Part shown: piece by piece, positions 31,155-41,695 of the stretch
How the letters are laid out: each line of letters begins with the position of its first letter
Position numbering within the stretch: position 1 is the stretch's first letter
Source: Schizophyllum amplum
Lineage: Eukaryota; Basidiomycota; Agaricomycetes; Agaricales; Schizophyllaceae
Reading direction: 5' to 3'
Length of the DNA: 64,000 nucleotides
NCBI GenBank assembly: GCA_007026445.1
Contig: VDMD01000017.1
Coordinates: forward strand, 496,001 to 560,000
Notes under the pieces: generated by a model
Database searches by the model: none
Told to the model about the DNA's origin: nothing
The model's input: the letters and a program-made list of their open reading frames with translations, nothing else
Translations under genes and position numbers: made by a program

Positions 31155-32372
31155 TAATACGCCGTCTATAATTACGGGCTAGTTTTGCGGCATAATGAGC
31201 AATAAGCCTAAGAAGGCAGTTACCCATCGGGAAGAACCCGAGCAACGTTCAGACTCATAGCGAGTACTGTGTTCACGGAGAGACCGGCTTAGAGATAAAA
31301 TAATAAGGATAGTAGCGAGGCCTCAGAGGACGGCAGTCACCAACTCCGCGCCGTCTAGGGACACATCCTACGAGTCCGGAGGCCCACCAGGGTTTTCCTT
31401 ACCGATGAATATCGAAGATCTCACCTTAAAGTCGTATACTCGCCGCGTTCATCAGACCTGTCTAGCGAGAAGAACAGGGGGACCGATATCAAGGATAGCC
31501 CAAAAGCATGCACAGAAGCCAGATAGAACTAGTTAGTATGAGCACGGACGAGCTAAGGTCTCGCGGTACAGGCGACGCCGGGGTTGACAATGCGCGGCAC
31601 TCGCCGGGGCAGTTCCCACGGTTCGACTTTATGGCCAATACCCGAGACACTGAGTCGGAAGCTGATGCTTCGCCGCGGGAGGTCTATTACTGGGAGGATA
31701 GCGGCTGTTGCACAGCCTCTCGGCTGTAAACAAGCCCTCGGGAACCCTCAAAGCCGTAGAATTGAGGAGAGATCCCCCGAATCCAACTGGAACAAACAAT
31801 GTGCCGTCTCCGGCAGGGCTTTAGGGCCATTCTGGACCACAAATACCGCATGGGGAGGCGGAAGACAACCGTATAGAACACCCGAGAACGCAGGATTACG
31901 CGAGAAAAGCGTAGTAAAGCGCGGCGCGGCGCGGAAAGGGAATGACTCACAAGCATAGACCCGTTAACTATATAAGGCCTGGCATACGAGGGGATGGGGG
32001 ACGACTTTTGGGACGAGACCATCGTACTATCAGTTCTCCTACTGCCTCTCATTGAGACAGAATAAAAACCCGGCTCCTCTTTTGAGAAGCAACAACAAAA
32101 CTCGTGTGACTAAGGCGTGCTCCGCTTTTGCAACATAAGAATTTCCCAGTTAGACCTAGACGGAAGTGAACTACTTGCTGTCGAAGCCTATCCAGTACCT
32201 AAAGGCGTGCTAGTTCCATTTGATTCTCCCTTAGCAATACAAGTCGCAACTCGCAGCTCCTCACAGGGCACAAGAGCTTGACAAGACAGTTATTGTGTGT
32301 ATTTAGGGGTTGGTGTGTGTGTCTATTGATTCTATCCCGCTGCTCTTGTTCTCGAGGCGCGCGTGCATATTA
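31155..32372 (+). repeat. 3' LTR, 1,218 bp
   Basis: No difference from the 5' LTR in all blocks compared (offset 13,630 bp), including the TATA-like element at 31969 and AATAAA at 32061. It ends GCATATTA, followed by the TCGC target duplicate at 32373-32376. Confidence 0.95.
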
Positions 32373-33020
32373 TCGCCGTCCGGCGAGCAAGGTGTGTAAC
32401 TCATTGTTTCTTTCAATCTCGTCACTGACTATCATAATAGCTCACTACATCGTCGACGGGGGGACGTACTCAGTCCCGTAGGCGATGAGTATACGTATCG
32501 CCGTCCGACGAGCGAGGTGAGTGCTACGTCCAACGGCTTGGCATACGACTGACCCTCCCGCCTAGACAATGAGTATATGGATCGCCGTCCGCCGAGCGAC
32601 ATGATCGACGCGCCCGACGGTCTCCTAACACTCTCACGATGTACCCTCACCTTACGCCCACCAAGCGGCGAGCACCTAGGCGATGAGTATATGGATCGCC
32701 GTCCGGCGAGCAGGCCATTGGTGAGTACTCAGCGGTCATTGGTCACGTTCGATCTGACTGAAACTTGTAGGCTCCTTCACCATTGTCGTTGCACCACGCC
32801 CTCGATCTCGGACACATCCGACATGCCCCCCACCCCCCACCCTCGGACGCGATACGCCCTCTGCGCACCCCGCCTAGCACCAAAGCAACGTATCGCCGTC
32901 CGGCGAGCAGGCCATGCGTCGGGGACGTGTATTCTGTGAGTCCAACACTCTCCTCATCCGTATTCCGCTGACGTTTTCTTAGCAGATGGTGACCTTCTGG
33001 TGTCGTAGATGCCGGCGGAG
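32373..33020 (+). repeat. Array of duplicated exon/intron-like cassettes, right part
   Basis: Continuation of the array at 16.8-17.5 kb beyond the retrotransposon. Copies of the GGCGATGAGTATA...ATCGCCGTCC unit lie at 32373 (right half), 32478-32511, 32563-32597, 32678-32705 and 32888-32915. Intron-like stretches of about 47-50 nt, each GTGTGT or GTGAGT to TAG, start at about 32390, 32512, 32715 and 32936. On the minus strand the unit reads GRRYVYSSP, so coding could also be argued there. The plus strand has the better splice signals. Confidence 0.55.
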
Positions 33021-33189
33021 TCGACGCCGCGTGTGAGGGGGAGGGCCGTGAGGATGTGGGGGGCAGTCCTAGGCGGGCCGCGAGGATGTGGGGGACTTGT
33101 AGTGTGTTATCGGGGCCATGTATATCAGTAGTTTTGTAGCCCGTCGCTGTAAAGTCGAGTAGCTTTGGATATGAAATGTGTGGAATGAA

Positions 33190-33240
33190 ATACAATGACT
33201 TGAAGAAAACAATGACTTGCAGAAATACAATGACTTGCAC
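33190..33240. repeat. Short tandem repeat with ACAATGACTTG core
   Basis: Three copies of the core spaced 17-20 bp in an AT-rich stretch. No gene is supported between 33020 and 33970 apart from a compositional frame at 33286-33858. Confidence 0.7.
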
Positions 33241-33755
33241 AGCACAAAGCCCGGAAAACAATCAAGTTGAACTTGTCGAACGAACGTGACTGTGAGGGCC
33301 TTGGCGCGGCGCGGGGGACTCGGGCATAAAAGGCACAAACACGATTGTATTCAGCTAGCTACGACTACCTACACGCCACCAGGTCCCTTGGCTTCAAAAA
33401 GTCCCGGGGAGGTCCCCCCCTCTCGCACAGGGAGCCTGCGCCCCCTCGCCCGAGAGCGCCCGTGCTTTAACGAGGTCGAGAGCTGGAGAGACGAGGTGAG
33501 TGCAGTCGCAACAAAGGTCACCTACCCATCCCTCCTCGGCTGCCCGTCGCACAAGCTCACGCTAGCCCGCCCCCGCACACCTTCGCAGTCCCGCACTCGT
33601 CGCTACCGAGGACGCGGCGCACCGCGGGGCTTGGCGAGAGGGAGTATAAAAGCCCCTCCCCTCTCGCCCTTCCCTCCATCATTCCCTCCCCCCCCTCTCG
33701 CCTCGCCGCTGGTCGTGCTCATCGCCGCCAGTCGTGCCGTCGTCGCATCCCGGGG

Positions 33756-33830
33756 TCATGCTGGTAGAGTCCATGCTGGTAGAGGCCATGCTGGTCGAGG
33801 CCATGCTGGTTGGAGGTATGCTGGCATGCA
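33756..33830. repeat. 15-bp tandem repeat, about 5 copies
   Basis: Repeated CATGCTGGTAGAGGC with changes. It falls within a plus-strand frame that would read GHAGR repeats, but nothing else suggests a real protein. Confidence 0.8.
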
Positions 33831-33876
33831 GGAGAAGGGTCGGGTCAGTAGTCAGTAGTAGTCTTCGACGTGGCAC

Positions 33877-33921
33877 GCCCCCGGACATGGGCCCCTGTAG
33901 GGGGAACCCATGTCCGGGGGC
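33877..33921. repeat. Perfect 15-bp inverted repeat
   Basis: Arms GCCCCCGGACATGGG (33877-33891) and its reverse complement (33907-33921), with a 15-nt loop that itself pairs CCCC with GGGG. A very stable hairpin just 3' of the minus-strand PPR-like gene, so it could mark its transcript end. Confidence 0.85.
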
Positions 33922-33970
33922 CCACAAAAGGAGGGATGGGCGCTAGACACCTATGAAATCTCATGCCGCT

Positions 33971-35515
33971 TCACCGCGCTATGAAGTCACGTGAGCGTCG
34001 GCGTTCAGGTAAAAATTGCAACGGGGGGCGGGCAAGGGGGGAAGCAAGGAAAGGGGATGCGAAAGGAGACCAAAAGGAAATGAGCACCGGCCTTGTGCGA
34101 GTCTCCCACCGCAGCGCCTTCGGCATCGACAGGAACATCGCGCGCCGCATGAGATTTTCCAGTGGTATCGTCGACAGGAACGTGCGCGGGGGCAGTGGCC
34201 TCTTGCCCACCATATGCACGTAGAGGGGCACCTGCGCGGGAGGCTGGTCCGCAGCAGGCGGCGGGTCGCCGAGTTCGGTCACTGGCTGCTGCCCGCGGTG
34301 GACGAGCAGGGCAGCGACGGCCGCGTCGTCCGCCATGTCAACCTCCGCGCCCTCACCCAAAGGATACGAGAACCAGCGCGGCGCCGGGTCGTCCTCCCGC
34401 GGCTGCGCGTTGCCGCGCTCCACCGCTGCCGCGTACGCAGCGCGCTCAGCGGAGTTGGCCGCGACGTTGTTGCGCAGGCGCTTCATGAGGTGCCGCGCGA
34501 CGTACAGGTACACCTGCGGCGGGACCGCTACGCCCCGCTCCGCGAACTGCCGCAGCGCGACGTGCGCGCCCGCGTAGTCCGACGTCGCCAGGAGCGCACG
34601 CAGCGCGGACACCAGCGACGCCTGCGCGACGCTCGCCGACGACCACGGGCGCTCGTACGCGCGGTTGAACTGGAAGCGCATCATGTCGCGGAACACGCGC
34701 CACGGCGGGACCGCGTTCTCCGGCACCTGCGCGGCGTGCGCCTGGCGCAGGGCGGCGCTGCGCGTGCTCATGACGGGCTTGTACAGCCGCGTCGCCGCGT
34801 AGAAGACGGTCTGGAAGGTCTCGCCGTCCGGGCGGACGGGTGTCCGCGCGCCGAGCTCGAGGAGCACGGCGTAGAGCGCGTAGGCGAGGTCCCAACGCTC
34901 GTGGTTGATCTGGCGGTGGATGAGCGCGTTGAGGATGTGCACGTCGAGGTGCGCGTTGGCGTTGGCGTCGACCGCATGCTGGCCAGGCGTACGCCGGCGC
35001 GGACGAGACGTGCGTTCGACTCGGGGCTGTCCTCGTTCTGGTCCGCGAGGCTGGCCAGCAGCTCGGTCTGGTCCGCGAGCGACACGTCCACCGTCCGACC
35101 TTGATACTGGCGGAGCGTGACACGCGCTTCCTGCTCCATGCCGCACCTGCAGTTCGACAAAGTCGCTGATGATGTCTTGGGAGGGGCGGTAGGAGGCGTC
35201 TTGGGCCTTGACGGCGAGGTAAATGCTGACAACGGGGATGATGGTGCGAGGGGAATGATTGAGGCGTCTCATGAAGGTTATGAGGTGGGAGAGGTCGTGG
35301 TCGTCGAACGTGTGGTGCCTGAAGCACTCTGCCAGCTCGTTGTGGATGGCGCGCTCGTCGGAGGGATCGGTGACGAGGGCTATGGCGAGCATATCTACGT
35401 TCGTGGCGGGGGAGGGTATGAGTCCCGCGTCAAACATATCTCTGTGAACGACGTGAGGAGAGGCGAAGACGCCGGTGCGATTGGGCGAGCTGATGCACAA
35501 CGCACAAAGAGGCAC
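33971..35515 (-). CDS. PPR-like helical-repeat protein, possibly mitochondrial
   Basis: Long minus-strand gene with helical-hairpin repeats resembling fungal pentatricopeptide proteins of organelle RNA metabolism (family inference from pattern only). Segments include MFDAGLIPSPATNVDMLAI, LSHLITFMRRLNHSPRTIIP, ILNALIHRQINHERWDLAYA, PDGETFQTVFYAATRLYKPV, WRVFRDMMRFQFNRAYERP and GVAVPPQVYLYVARHLMKRL. Two irregularities: between about 35108 and 35150 a 40-nt intron (GTGCGG to CCAG) is needed to enter the better frame (YQGRTVDVSLADQTELL), and near 34970-34995 a one-base shift is needed to return. The second has no good intron and may be a frameshift or a sequence error. No ATG fits the first readable codons, so the start is probably in an upstream exon. 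Confidence 0.6.
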   Translation of the reverse strand: MPLCALCISSPNRTGVFASPHVVHRDMFDAGLIPSPATNVDMLAIALVTDPSDERAIHNELAECFRHHTFDDHDLSHLITFMRRLNHSPRTIIPVVSIYLAVKAQDASYRPSQDIISDFVELQVRHGAGSACHAPPVSRSDGGRVARGPDRAAGQPRGPERGQPRVERTSRPRRRTPGQHAVDANANAHLDVHILNALIHRQINHERWDLAYALYAVLLELGARTPVRPDGETFQTVFYAATRLYKPVMSTRSAALRQAHAAQVPENAVPPWRVFRDMMRFQFNRAYERPWSSASVAQASLVSALRALLATSDYAGAHVALRQFAERGVAVPPQVYLYVARHLMKRLRNNVAANSAERAAYAAAVERGNAQPREDDPAPRWFSYPLGEGAEVDMADDAAVAALLVHRGQQPVTELGDPPPAADQPPAQVPLYVHMVGKRPLPPRTFLSTIPLENLMRRAMFLSMPKALRWETRTRPVLISFWSPFASPFLASPLARPPLQFLPERRRSRDFIAR

Positions 35516-37320
35516 GGTGAGGGGTATGTCGAGAGTGAGGGCGGAGGTGAGGAGTTTCAGGCGAGGTTCGGGGAGTGAGCACGAGCGAGGCGTGAACCCC
35601 GCCGGCGCCGTTCATCACACGATGAGGAGCCGCGAACAGCGCCAGAGCGATGTTCAAAAAGCTCCGCGTCTTTGCGCCCCAAGCCCCTCCAATCCCCCGC
35701 CCCCCCTGCGCTCGCTCGTCTGCCTGTGCGCGCTGTGTGAATGATGCGCACGAGCGCGGCACCGTTGTCGCGGACGTGCTGCTACTGCCGCCGCACGCGC
35801 ACCCTCCCCATCCCCATTCTGTGATCATGTGTATGATCCCTAAAGGCAAATATATGTTAGTAAAGAAGGGGGCGGAGAGGCGCGTAGGAGACGCACTTGA
35901 GGCGGGCAGCACCTACAGCGCCTCGCCCGCCATATCCGCCGTGGCACGCTGTTGAGCACACCAATTCGGGTGAAAGTCAATGATATTGAGGGGGGACGTA
36001 TCTTGAGGTGCTGGGAAGTAAGCGGGGCGGAGGGGAGCAGCCACGATAGCGGCGCGGTCGTGGTTGCTGGTCAAGAGGCGTTGATCGACGACGCTCGGCG
36101 CCTCGGACCGACCTCCGAGGCTCGTCGTCGTCGCCCTCAGCAGCCTCGGAAACGTACCGTAGTGTGTTTGAGCTCAAAAGGTTTTGGAAAGTCGTCAGTA
36201 GCGAGCTGTATGAACGTACATATTCTGAGAAAATTATAAGCAGACGAGAGGTTTAAGGTGTTGAACTCGCCCCTCGACTTTCTCGGGGACGAGTGCTCGT
36301 CCTCGATGCGTTCGGCGAGCTTGATGACGGCGTTTCCGTTCAAATTTCTTGTTAACGTTCGCGTGCATAGTCACAGTGAGAGGGATGCGAGAGACGAATG
36401 ATCGGATGGCGGTCATACTTACGAGCATTGCTTACGCAGATGCCGCGATGCCGACATGTTGACCGTTGCACAACTGCGTGATACAGAATTCTCTAAGTCG
36501 CTTCGTCGGCAGGCTAGCGAGATGTAGTAAAGTGCAGATAGCATCTAGGCTCCGACCTCAATGAGATCACCCTTTAATGCTGCATAAGTCGCGCAGAATG
36601 TCGATGAAGACGCTGTCGACGTTTCGTGTACGCAAAGTCAATGACAAGCTGCCGGAATGCCGCGCTCGGCGTCCGACTCGGCGCGGAATTTTTGACACGT
36701 CACGAAAAATTGCGAGCCTCGTAGCATCTACAGTTCGGCGAGTAAGCACTTCATTTTTCGCACAGATACGCGCCCTGCCAGTCACTACAGTACTCTCAAA
36801 TTTGAACGGTAGCAGCAACCCGTCGCCCGCAGGATCGGTGATTGATCTAAAAAATCCGGCGATCACACCGGTTAGATGCGGCCATAAAAATGCACCCAAA
36901 ATCCTTGGGGGCGGCGATGATAAAACGGTGGATTAGTTCCTAACCCACCAACTCAACCGAGGTGACCACGTGCTCATCCTGAATTTCCCACGGCTCCGAC
37001 CTTCCCATCTCGAATCCTCTCTCCGGCCTCCCCCTTCCTCGCGTCCCCGTAGTCGTTTGTGCAAGCTTACGTTACATAGCGCTCAGCGTCCCATTTCCGT
37101 CGATATGATCTTAGCCCGAAGCCTGGGTGTTGAGATGGATGTAAAACATTGTAAATAACTTGACTCGAATTTTCAGCCTCAGATTCGTTTAGAAGTATTC
37201 AAGAAAGACGTGACTCATTAGATGCTGGAGTAGATATGCCTTTTCCTCTTTCCCCATCGATCCATTCCCCTCCTCTAAACTCCACAAATCCGCACCCATC
37301 GCAGTCCGCCCCACGCCCCC
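35516..37320. other. Intergenic with one unsupported frame
   Basis: Mostly without supported genes. The left part (35516-35912) may contain the first exon of the PPR-like gene. A 119-codon plus-strand frame at 36577-36936 (MLHKSRRMSMKTLSTFRVRK) has no recognisable motif. Bases 36950-36976 nearly duplicate 3743-3769 and contain CACGTG. Confidence 0.4.
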
Positions 37321-39715
37321 TCACAACTTCGCCCTCACCGTCCCCCTCTCATACTCCTCCACCAACACCCGCCTCAGCGTCTTCCCCGTCGGACTCTTCG
37401 GCAGCTCCGGCACCAGCTCAATCCCGCCCCTCAGCCACTTGTAACGGCTCAGGCTCGCGCGCGCCCACGCGTCGAGGGACGCCAAGATCGCGTTCTCCTC
37501 CTCGATGTACACGATGCCGCTGAGCACGACCCACGCGCGCGGCACGCGCTCGTCCGGGGTGCGCCCGTGGCCCGAGACGCCGGCGACGGCGACGTCGATG
37601 ACGCGGAGGGAGGGGTGGGTGTTGGCATCAGGGAGGCCGGCACCCGGCGGGGCAGATGCGCGAGCGGAGGAAGAAGATGACGGAGCGCTGGCGTCTGGGA
37701 GCGAGGCGCCGGGCGGTGCTTGTTTCGCCGATGAGTCGTCGGACATGCCCGGCCAGGCCCTGAGCACCTCCTCAATCTCCCGCGGGCTAACTTGCGCGCC
37801 CGAGATCTTGAGCGTGTCCTTGGCGCGGTCGGCGAAGCTGGGGAAGAAGGTCAGTATGAACACGATATGGGAGACGAAAGCAGGGAGGGAGACGAAAGCG
37901 GGGAGTGAGACGACCGTATCGGAGCTGCGTATGACTAGACCAGAGCACTCACTAGAACCACCCATCCTTATCCACCCAGAACCGGTCGCCCGTCCTGAGC
38001 CATCTCTCGCCGCCATCCTGGATGAATGTCTCTTTCGTCGACTGCTCATTGGCCCAGTACCCCGCGGCGATTGTTGGACCAGAGAGTTGGAGCTCACCGA
38101 CAGGAGGAGCATCGGCACTTGCTGGGTAGAGCGTTAGTTCGTGCGTGTACATACTCGTGAAATGACGTACCAGCTGGTGCGGCATCATCCTCGTCGACCA
38201 CAATCCTGGCCCTGAGACCGGGTAGCAATACGCCAGCCGAGCCGCGGGGTAAGGCCACGCCAGGCGGGTGGACGATAGAGGCAAGGGTCTAATGGTGATT
38301 GAGTATTGCATTTGACGGACAGAGCTCAGAGCTTACCGCCTCGCTGAGTCCGTATCCTGTGATATTCAGTCAGCGTCAACGAATTCGCGAGGGAAGAGGC
38401 TCAGAAAAACCCATTGCAAGCCATCAAAGGACGGTGAAGAGCGACGAATCAGATAGACGCGCAGAGAAGCTACGTTACTCACCCTCCGTGAACACCGCAT
38501 TAGGCGCGCACTTCTCCCTGAACTTGTCCTTCAAATCCGCCGGAAGATGTGCGGCGCCACAAGACAGTCCGGCCACCTTGGAAAGCGCGCTGCGGATAGA
38601 GGCAGCGGAGGATGCATCGCGCGATGCGTGGGTGACAAGCTGGTGGACGACGGAGGGGACGAGGGCGAGGGCGGTAATGTTGTATCTAGGATCGTGTCAG
38701 AATGCCTGACGCGAATAGCGGTGAGCGCGCGAACCGCCTGATCGCTTCCAGCCCTTTCCCCACGTCCCACTTGCGCATGACGACGACCGTGCTCGGGGCG
38801 AGCAAGGGGCGGAAGAGAGCGCCGTGTAGCCCATAGGTGTGGTACATGGGCAGGAAAGCCAGCGACGTCGGGCGTGGCGGGGGTGCTGCCGCCGTCGCCC
38901 CCGTTGCCGCCGCCTTCGCCACCGCCTCCTGCATGACCTGCCCCACCACCCCCATCTGCAGTGTCGACGCGACGAGATTGCCGTGCGTGATCATCACCGC
39001 TGCAGCTCGGTCAGTACGCGGCCACACCCGAGCTTTGTCACCACGCACCCTTCGGCAGCCCGCTCGTCCCGCTGGAGAGCACGAGATAGGCGAGCGTGTC
39101 CGTCCCCGCCTCCTTCGGGCCCACAAGCGCCCTCTTGTCCCTCTTCGCCTCGTCGATCATCGCCGGCAGGGTGTCCGTTCCCCCGCCCTCCAACAGCCAT
39201 ACATTCTCCGCCGGCACCAAGCCCGCCTGCTTCACCCTCCCCAGTAGCGCCGGGGATACAAAGACATGCGTTGCCCCCGTCAATTTGAGCGCGTGCCGCA
39301 GCTCGTACGCGGTCGACTGCGCGGGAAGCGGCGCCACCGGGACGGCCAGCCGCAAAAGCGCATGCACCGCCACCGCGTACATCTGCGAATCCCGATCGAC
39401 GTTAGCCACACTGAGCGTCGATCAATGTCATGATGCACGCACCGGGCAGTTCTCGCTCAGGATGCCAACCATGGCGGTCGAGGGGACGCCCGAGGAGGTG
39501 GCGGGGAGGCGCGCTGCAACCGCGGTCGCCGCGAGGGCTACCTGCATTCGGAATTCTGTCCAAGAGAGCGCGGTGCCGTTGTCGGCGTCGATGTAGAGGG
39601 GGTAGTCGGGCCATGAGGCTTGATCGGGGCGGTTGAGCAGCACGTTGTGCGCATTGATGCTCGGCAGCGGGGGGAGTGGAGGGAAGGGGGAGGCGTGGAT
39701 TTTCGTGGGTGCCAT
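37321..39715 (-). CDS. AMP-dependent acyl-CoA synthetase, 4-coumarate-CoA ligase-like
   Basis: Adenylate-forming enzyme that activates a carboxylic acid with ATP and transfers it to CoA. The start ATG is at 39715 (MAPTKIHASPF) and the stop at 37321-37323. Multi-exon: 39450-39715, 39040-39409, about 38740-39010, about 38475-38685, a tiny exon near 38330-38350 with GYGLSEA, then about 38175-38290, about 37955-38145 and 37321-37840. Motifs in order: LSSGTSGLPKG (ATP loop), LAFLPMYHTYGLHGALFRPL, GYGLSEA, GELQLSGPTIAAGYW, RTGDRFWV, AKDTLKISGAQVSPREIEE and PKSPTGKTLRR (catalytic Lys). The C-terminal lobe has an extra Ala/Pro/Ser-rich insert of about 45 residues with PPGASLPDA and PPGAGLPDA. The first exon junction could not be placed in frame. 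No peroxisomal signal is seen at the end (RAKL is only weakly like one). The substrate cannot be told from sequence. Confidence 0.88.
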
Positions 39716-41024
39716 GATTGCGGTCTCCGTCGCGGTCGTCGCTGTCGTCGCGTCCGTTATCTCTTTCCTCGGGAATGGAAGGATAGGAAGAGCAGTGCGC
39801 CATGTCTTCGACATATCTAAAGCCCCAACAGCGGCCGCGTCCGCGCAGCGGGACACGGCAAGAAGCACCCCCGGTTATGTTCCCGTCGCCGAGCCGGGTG
39901 CTTTCCACTGTTATTATGTCTTGATGATTTCCCACTCCCCGTCGCGCTAAGCCAACGCTAGGTCGCGCCACTCTGCCGTCTTCCGCCACTCATTGCGCTC
40001 TGCCGTCTTCCGTCATTCGACACCGTAGCCATCTGCGAAAAATGCGGACGGGCTGCCGACCGTGTTCGTAACTGACCACGTCGGAGCAGCTTGAACAAAG
40101 GCGTGCATAAGCGCCCGTCGATCGTCGATCATTCAACCATGCGGACAGCCTGATAGCCGCCCACGAATCCGATCGTTCTGCCTCTTACGGGCAAGTTGCA
40201 ACTCGCGGGGCCTATGTATCGGTGCAAGCACCCGTTGGCGGTCTCGCGCAGGCGCTCGTCAGCCCCCCTTTACGATTTCTCTCTGGTCATCGGCTAGTTG
40301 GGGTCATCCGGCTTCGTCCTAGTACTAGCCGCCGCGATCATTGGTTTCGCACCATCCATATCCTTCAATCCGTGGTCTGGACCCGAGCCATTGTTCTCGT
40401 CACCGCATCGTTCTCTTCACACCATCGCTCTATTTGCACACTGCCACCGCTCATCCGCATGCCGGTGCATGCTGCCTCCGCACTCTTCCAGCCTCATCAT
40501 CTACTTTCCTCGACTCCACCGACTTTGAGTCGACTCTATCAATCTCCGCCGTCGCGTTGCACCATAGCTTACCCAGCGTCTTGACCGCGGCGCAATCTGA
40601 AAAGACGCATCCCATACTGCTCGATTTGAGGAAGAAAGGAAGCTCGGTGTGATGATGATACCAGCAGTACTTACCCGGGCCGCAGCCAGTCCATGTCACT
40701 TCTTGTACGCAGGCGAAATTGTTTGTTTCTGACAACAGGACCCGTTTGAGTTGGGATAGGAACAGGAGCGATCTGAATGAAAAGAGGGTTTTCTGTGTAT
40801 GTATCTAAGGCTGGCTGTCAATGCGGGCAGTAACTCGTCCGTCGTGGCCCAACGTATGATTGCGAGTGACAGGGGCCCGGACATGGCCCATGAACTGAAC
40901 CGAACTGCGCGGTCACCTGACCAACATAGCGGCTCGGAGCCGGGAAAAGACGCGTGAATCAATGATCGAACTGGAGTCGCACTTCGTCTTGAACCAGCTT
41001 GTACTGCGACCGCCACGTTCGATC
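39716..41024. other. Intergenic between divergent synthetase and F-box genes
   Basis: About 1.3 kb with pyrimidine-rich stretches (40340-40560) and no supported gene. Bases near 40873-40893 echo part of the 33.88 kb hairpin arm (CCCGGACATGG). Confidence 0.4.
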
Positions 41025-41695
41025 ATGAGAAGATCTTCCAGACTTGTCGCTCGGAGAGAGTCTGCCGAAGCTCACGACGGTGTCGACACCGGGTCAAGGA
41101 CATCCGAGTCGCCTGAACCTGCCGCGCCGCCCAAGCGATGCAAGAAGGACAACCGCCCCGCAAAAGCCAAGTTTGTGACTCGGGGCAAGCTCCGTCGGCT
41201 CCCAGACCTCCCTGTGGAGCTCTTATACGAGGTACGCGGGCGGTCGATATGCTCGACGCCGAATCCGACAGACCGAGCTTACGCTAACCACCGCCTCTCG
41301 CAGACCTTCCAATACGTCGAACCCTCTGCCCTACTGCACCTCTCGAGGTCGGTCAAGTCATTTAGAAACCTCCTGATGAGTCGCTCCGCACGGCCTATCT
41401 GGCAAAGCAGCCTCGCCAGCGTCGAAGGCCTTCCCCCAGCCCCTGACTCCATGAACGAGCCGCAATACGTTGATCTCGTCTGGGGATATGGTTGTCCAGT
41501 AAGTGTTACGCGCTGCTGAGTCCGCTCTTGCGCTTCCTGCTTGCTACGCTCCTCTCATTAAAGCGATGCTTATTTAAGCACAGTTCTGCGGCACCGCGTT
41601 CGGCGGTACGATTTCGTGGCTCGCGCGCGTGCGCTACTGCACAAAATCAGGAGATTCATGGATTGAATTCGAATCGACAACATCGTCAATGACTA

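Larger units (their letters stand above)
17525..32372 (+). mobile_element. Complete Ty3/Gypsy-type LTR retrotransposon with antisense accessory genes, 14.85 kb
   Basis: Layout: 5' LTR (17525-18742), primer-binding site (18745), gag (19341-20864), protease frame (to 22087), pol with reverse transcriptase, RNase H, integrase (to 27030), two antisense spliced genes (27342-28620 and 29140-30753), polypurine tract (31139-31154) and 3' LTR (31155-32372). LTR ends are TAATA and TATTA, unusual beside the common TG...CA. All LTR blocks and LTR open frames I compared are identical at an offset of 13,630 bp, pointing to a recent insertion. Every catalytic motif I looked for is present, so it may be active. 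The domain order RT-RNase H-IN places it in the Ty3/Gypsy order. It interrupts the cassette array at 16.8-33.0 kb. Confidence 0.95.

Noticed and set aside
33286..33858. 190-codon plus-strand frame with GHAGR repeats
   Set aside because: The repeats come from a 15-bp tandem DNA repeat, and the rest is Pro/Arg-rich without splice or domain support.
34016..35104. 362-codon plus-strand open frame
   Set aside because: Antisense shadow of the PPR-like gene; composition is almost only R, A, V, G and D, with no domain.
40222..40652. Overlapping plus-strand frames at 40.2-40.65 kb
   Set aside because: Pyrimidine-rich DNA gives open Ser/His/Pro/Leu frames; no start context, motif or splice pattern supports a gene.
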